From CAZQLE01 sp964593905 (lineage in GTDB: Bacteria > Chloroflexota > Anaerolineae > Anaerolineales > Anaerolineaceae), in NCBI GenBank assembly GCA_964593905.1, contig CAZQLE010000180.1, forward strand, positions 1-8,311: DNA of 8,311 nt, in the 5' to 3' direction. Made by a program: the position numbers and the translations under genes. The notes under the pieces were generated by a model. It was not told the origin of the DNA. It was given only the letters and a program-made list of their open reading frames with translations, and made no database searches. Positions 5,902-8,311 of the stretch are shown in pieces. Position 1 is the stretch's first letter. Each line of letters opens with the position of its first letter.

Positions 5902-6642
5902 ATGGACGAACAACATTTACAAAAAGCAGCCCTGCGCGGTGAACCCTCTTATGTCTGGCGGGCCGGCCAGGAACGCCGCCTGAAAATGATCGCCGCCGCC
6001 GCCGGTGAACGTTTGAACGGGCGGATTCTGGAGGATGGCTGCGGTGTGGGCGCGTATCTGGCCCGCCTGGCAAGCGGGGCGCAGCACGCCGTGGGGCTCG
6101 AAATTGAATTTGAACGTCTGAAAGAAGCCCGCCAACTGGGCCCGGAAGGGGTAAACGGCGTGGGCGAGGCTTTGCCCTTTCCGACGGATACCTTTGACCT
6201 GGTGTTAAGCCATGAAGTGATCGAGCATGTGCAAGATGACCGTCTGGCGGTGCAAGAGATGGTGCGCGTGTTAAAACCGGGCGGGCGTCTGACCCTGTTT
6301 TGCCCCAACCGCGGTTACCCCTTTGAAACCCACGGCATCTACTGGCGCAAACGGTATCATTTTGGCAATATTCCCCTGGTCAACTACCTGCCGCGCCGCT
6401 GGCGCAACCGGCTGGCGCCACATGTGCGCGTTTACAGCCGCGGCGATCTGACAGCGCTGTTTGCCGGGCTGCCGGTAACCGTGGTGGAAAAAACGGTCAT
6501 TTTTGGGGCCTATGACAACATCATCGCCCGACGGCCGGGGCTGGGCAGGCTGCTGCGCGGGGTGCTGCAATTTTTGGAAGCCACCCCCCTGCGCGGGCTG
6601 GGCCTTTCACACTTCTGGGTGGTGGAGAAGCTGGGCAACTGA
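5902..6642 (+). CDS. Class I SAM-dependent methyltransferase (Methyltransf_11-like)
   Basis: This 246-aa protein has a Rossmann-type SAM fold: motif I ILEDGCGVG (residues 42-50), the acidic residue Glu67 after strand 2, FDLVLSHEVIEHV (98-110) and LKPGG (124-128). A basic, aromatic-rich C-terminal half (YWRKRYHFGNIP and on) probably sets the substrate. Similar proteins sit in cell-surface glycan or lipid pathways, but the substrate cannot be read from the sequence. The ATG at 5902 has only a weak ggaa 5-8 nt upstream. It starts 30 nt after the kinase gene and may be co-transcribed with it. Its last 36 bases overlap the 3' end of the minus-strand P-loop kinase gene, tail to tail. Confidence 0.88.
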   Translation: MDEQHLQKAALRGEPSYVWRAGQERRLKMIAAAAGERLNGRILEDGCGVGAYLARLASGAQHAVGLEIEFERLKEARQLGPEGVNGVGEALPFPTDTFDLVLSHEVIEHVQDDRLAVQEMVRVLKPGGRLTLFCPNRGYPFETHGIYWRKRYHFGNIPLVNYLPRRWRNRLAPHVRVYSRGDLTALFAGLPVTVVEKTVIFGAYDNIIARRPGLGRLLRGVLQFLEATPLRGLGLSHFWVVEKLGN

Positions 6643-7260
6643 AACCCGGTCGAATTCGACCGCGGGGAAGATGAGGTGGTTAATTTCATCCGCCACAACA
6701 TCCAATGGCCGCGCGACATCCACCGTGTGAGCATGTGGAATTCTCTCAATAATCTTCTGGTAAGCCGCGCTCTGGCGGTGCAATTCGTCCAGCGTCAATT
6801 CGGGTTTGCGCTGGTACAACACCTCAGCCGGGGCAACCAGCAGAATGCACACATCCGGTTTCGGAACCAACCTCTCCAAAAACCGTAAAAACCAGACGGG
6901 GCCCGTATAACGATAGCGCAGCGGGTCTACTTCAAGATCATAATAATAGCGGTCAAACAACACCAGGCAGTGATCGCGGCAGCGCAGCCGGCGAATGACA
7001 AAGAAATAGCCCCCCAAGATTTCACCCACAATATAGACCGCTTTAGCCATCGACAGGATGGCGCCATAAGGTTTGCGCTGGTGGGGGTCTTTCGGTATCG
7101 TCAAAGCCTCATTACCGGCCCCCACATGGCCCTCTTTGCGCACCCTGGGACGCATATGGTAATGGTGAATTGAATACTCCCGCTGATAGGCGAAATTGGC
7201 AATTCGGTGCATGATCGTGCTTTTACCGCTACCATCTGGACCTAAAATAACAATGATCAT
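6607..7260 (-). CDS. Thymidylate-kinase-like P-loop protein
   Basis: This 217-aa protein begins with a Walker A loop, ILGPDGSGKST (residues 5-15), as in nucleotide kinases. It has a FDRYYYD motif (102-108), matching the DR[YH] motif of thymidylate kinases, and a LID-like segment LYQRKPELT (148-156) with Arg151 and Lys152. It is unlikely to be the housekeeping dTMP kinase: residues 30-95 differ (HHYHMRPRVRKEGHVGAG), and divergent members of this family often sit among surface polysaccharide genes. The flanking methyltransferases fit that setting, but the substrate is unknown. The ATG at 7260 is preceded by AAGGA at a 6-nt gap. It has its own promoter and appears to be monocistronic. Its final 12 codons overlap the end of the + strand methyltransferase gene. 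Confidence 0.82.
   Translation of the reverse strand: MIIVILGPDGSGKSTIMHRIANFAYQREYSIHHYHMRPRVRKEGHVGAGNEALTIPKDPHQRKPYGAILSMAKAVYIVGEILGGYFFVIRRLRCRDHCLVLFDRYYYDLEVDPLRYRYTGPVWFLRFLERLVPKPDVCILLVAPAEVLYQRKPELTLDELHRQSAAYQKIIERIPHAHTVDVARPLDVVADEINHLIFPAVEFDRVSVAQLLHHPEV
6647..6662. repeat. Perfect 16-bp palindrome just after the methyltransferase stop
   Basis: cggtcgaattcgaccg is fully self-complementary and begins 4 nt after the TGA at 6640-6642. As RNA it can form a 6-bp stem with an AATT loop on either strand. Neither strand has a T-tract after it. It lies inside the coding sequence of the minus-strand kinase gene (residues VEFDR). It may slow or help end the methyltransferase transcript, or be chance. 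Confidence 0.4.
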
Positions 7261-7266
7261 TGCGTG

Positions 7267-7271
7267 TCCTT
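7267..7271 (-). promoter_or_regulatory. Ribosome binding site of the P-loop kinase gene
   Basis: AAGGA on the minus strand lies 6 nt before the ATG at 7260, an ideal distance. It supports that start. Confidence 0.75.
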
Positions 7272-7317
7272 ATGCTCTTGCCGGGCAGGATGCAGCAAAA
7301 AGTTAATAGCAGATTAA

Positions 7318-7345
7318 ATTATAGTTAACAAACCACAATAATCAA
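7318..7345 (-). promoter_or_regulatory. Sigma-70-type promoter of the P-loop kinase gene
   Basis: On the minus strand TTGATT (7345-7340) is 16 nt from a perfect TATAAT (7323-7318). The region is AT-rich compared with its surroundings. The predicted start near 7311 gives a 5' leader of about 50 nt that includes the AAGGA site. Confidence 0.75.
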
Positions 7346-7376
7346 CATTTTATTTCTGCCAACACCCTTACAACCC

Positions 7377-7402
7377 AAAAGCGGCCCGGTTGGGCCGCTT
7401 TT
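7377..7402 (-). terminator. Intrinsic terminator after the zinc-ribbon methyltransferase gene
   Basis: aaaagcggccc pairs with gggccgctttt around a ggtt loop, an 11-bp stem symmetrical on both strands, ending in four T on the minus strand. It begins 33 nt after the stop of the minus-strand methyltransferase (TAA at 7438-7436) and insulates the kinase promoter that lies just beyond it. Confidence 0.85.
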
Positions 7403-7435
7403 ATGGATGACAACAGGGAAAATTAAGACTGCCGA

Positions 7436-8311
7436 TTAAATTTTGAAATTGTAAATGCCATCCTCCACCGCATAACGCTGGCCACACTGCGGGCAAACCA
7501 GCTCGGGCGGGGTATCGGGCAGTGGATCACAGCCACAGGCCGGGCAGCGAAACACCAGCGTCTCGGGCAAGGCGGGGGCAGGCTGGTGAACAAGCGGCGT
7601 CGCGCGCCCGCGCACAAACACACTCGGGCTGAGCTGCCACAGATCACCGGTAAGCTGGGCAAAAGCATCCATTGCGGTCAACAACTTGACCGGAAACAGC
7701 TTCTTAAACAGGGCAATGCGAAAATGCGAAACGGTAAGCTGGCGTTCGACGCTAAACCCGCTCTGGCGCAGCCAGGCGCGCACTGTATCGGGGTGAAAAT
7801 CAAAATTCAGCGCAGCAAACTCAATCGGCTCAGGCGAGAAAGGGTTCCAGCTCTGGCGGCCAAGCGCATAACGCAAAATGGATTTCAGGTTGCGTTTGTT
7901 GGCAAATTCCAACACGAAAACGGCTCCCGGCAGAAGCACATCGCGCACCTGTTTCAGCGCAGCCGGGGCATCGCTCATATGGTGCAGGGTGCGAATCATG
8001 GTGGCGCCATCAAACATGCCGCTGCCAAACGGCAACCGGTAAATATCGGCCGCCACATAACGGTAGCGCGGCGAATCACCCAACCGCTGGCGGGCCTGTT
8101 TAAGCTGGGTGCGCGAATAATCGAGCAGCACCACCTGCTCATAGGGGTAGCGAGGAGAATTACGCCCCGCACCCGCGCCTAGTTCCAGCAGGCGCTGGCC
8201 TTTTTCATTAAGCAGGCGGTTAAGCGCCACCACCTCGGCGGCGTCTTCATAGGCGCGCCCGCCCTGATCCCAGAAGCTGGTCTGGTAATCGGAGCCTTCA
8301 TAATCACAAAC
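7436..8311 (-). CDS. SAM-dependent methyltransferase with C-terminal zinc ribbon, 5' truncated by window edge
   Basis: This is a class I methyltransferase running in from the right edge. Residues are numbered from base 8311. The frame is open to the edge (V-C-D-Y-E-G-S-D-Y-Q-T-S-F-W-D-Q-G-G), a recognisable N-terminal segment of this family, so the GTG at 8233 is internal and not the start. Motif I is LELGAGAGR (42-50), followed by VVLLDYS and a motif-IV-like FDGATMIRTLHHM. The C-terminus carries a Trm112-like zinc ribbon with Cys256-x2-Cys259 and Cys273-x2-Cys276, then VEDGIYNFKI at the very end. Fusion of a SAM domain with this ribbon is seen in small-molecule and lipid methyltransferases; the substrate here is not evident. 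Only a few N-terminal residues are likely to be missing. The strong hairpin at 7377-7402 ends its transcript. Confidence 0.88.
   Translation of the reverse strand, partial: VCDYEGSDYQTSFWDQGGRAYEDAAEVVALNRLLNEKGQRLLELGAGAGRNSPRYPYEQVVLLDYSRTQLKQARQRLGDSPRYRYVAADIYRLPFGSGMFDGATMIRTLHHMSDAPAALKQVRDVLLPGAVFVLEFANKRNLKSILRYALGRQSWNPFSPEPIEFAALNFDFHPDTVRAWLRQSGFSVERQLTVSHFRIALFKKLFPVKLLTAMDAFAQLTGDLWQLSPSVFVRGRATPLVHQPAPALPETLVFRCPACGCDPLPDTPPELVCPQCGQRYAVEDGIYNFKI

Noticed and set aside
7586..8182. A 198-aa plus-strand open frame opposite the zinc-ribbon methyltransferase
   Set aside because: Basic, domain-free sequence antisense to a well-supported gene; no ribosome site.
8231..8233. GTG at 8233 as the start of the right-end methyltransferase
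   Set aside because: The 26 upstream codons are open and encode a family-typical N-terminal segment, so the gene continues past the window.

Overview
This high-GC window looks like ordinary chromosome from a Chloroflexota (Anaerolineae-like) bacterium. The assignment is an inference: it rests on a RibXY-type riboflavin ABC transporter (a family I associate with Chloroflexus), a soluble GAF-GAF histidine kinase, and a methyltransferase with a 'YEGSDYQTSFWDQG' N-terminus that I associate with this phylum. There are eight protein genes, two of them cut by the window edges. I see no tRNA, rRNA, CRISPR array, insertion sequence or phage gene.

Left end (1-1280): the C-terminal part of a 2-oxo acid dehydrogenase E2 acyltransferase runs in from outside on the + strand. 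It is followed by a strong 17-bp-stem hairpin and then a roughly 113-bp inverted-repeat element of the 'CHSE' type, a dispersed non-coding repeat often mis-annotated as short proteins.

Centre left (1281-4188): a minus-strand operon encodes a permease (ribX-like), a lipoprotein substrate-binding protein (ribY-like) and an ATPase. Both junctions are GTGA overlaps. The leader holds a clear promoter (TTGACC, 17 nt, TATACT), a full FMN riboswitch aptamer and a textbook intrinsic terminator just before the first gene. The reading is that high FMN stops transcription of a riboflavin uptake system. A TTCGGGG/CCCCGAA complementarity between the aptamer's 5' strand and the terminator arm suggests the antiterminator.

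Centre right (4189-6642): on the + strand, divergent from that operon, is a NarL/DesK-type histidine kinase with the DevS/DosT domain layout (GAF-GAF-HisKA_3-HATPase). His114 and Tyr136 fall, with identical spacing, on the heme ligand and distal tyrosine of mycobacterial DosS, so it may be a heme-based gas or redox sensor. Its GTG start has an in-frame stop four codons upstream inside a -10-like box, which points to a leaderless mRNA. No response regulator is present in the window. A SAM methyltransferase follows 30 nt downstream.

Right end (6607-8311): a thymidylate-kinase-like P-loop protein on the minus strand has its own promoter and a good ribosome binding site. Its 3' end overlaps the methyltransferase by 36 bp, tail to tail. 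Upstream of it, also on the minus strand, is a second SAM methyltransferase with a C-terminal zinc ribbon, ended by a strong hairpin and running off the right edge.
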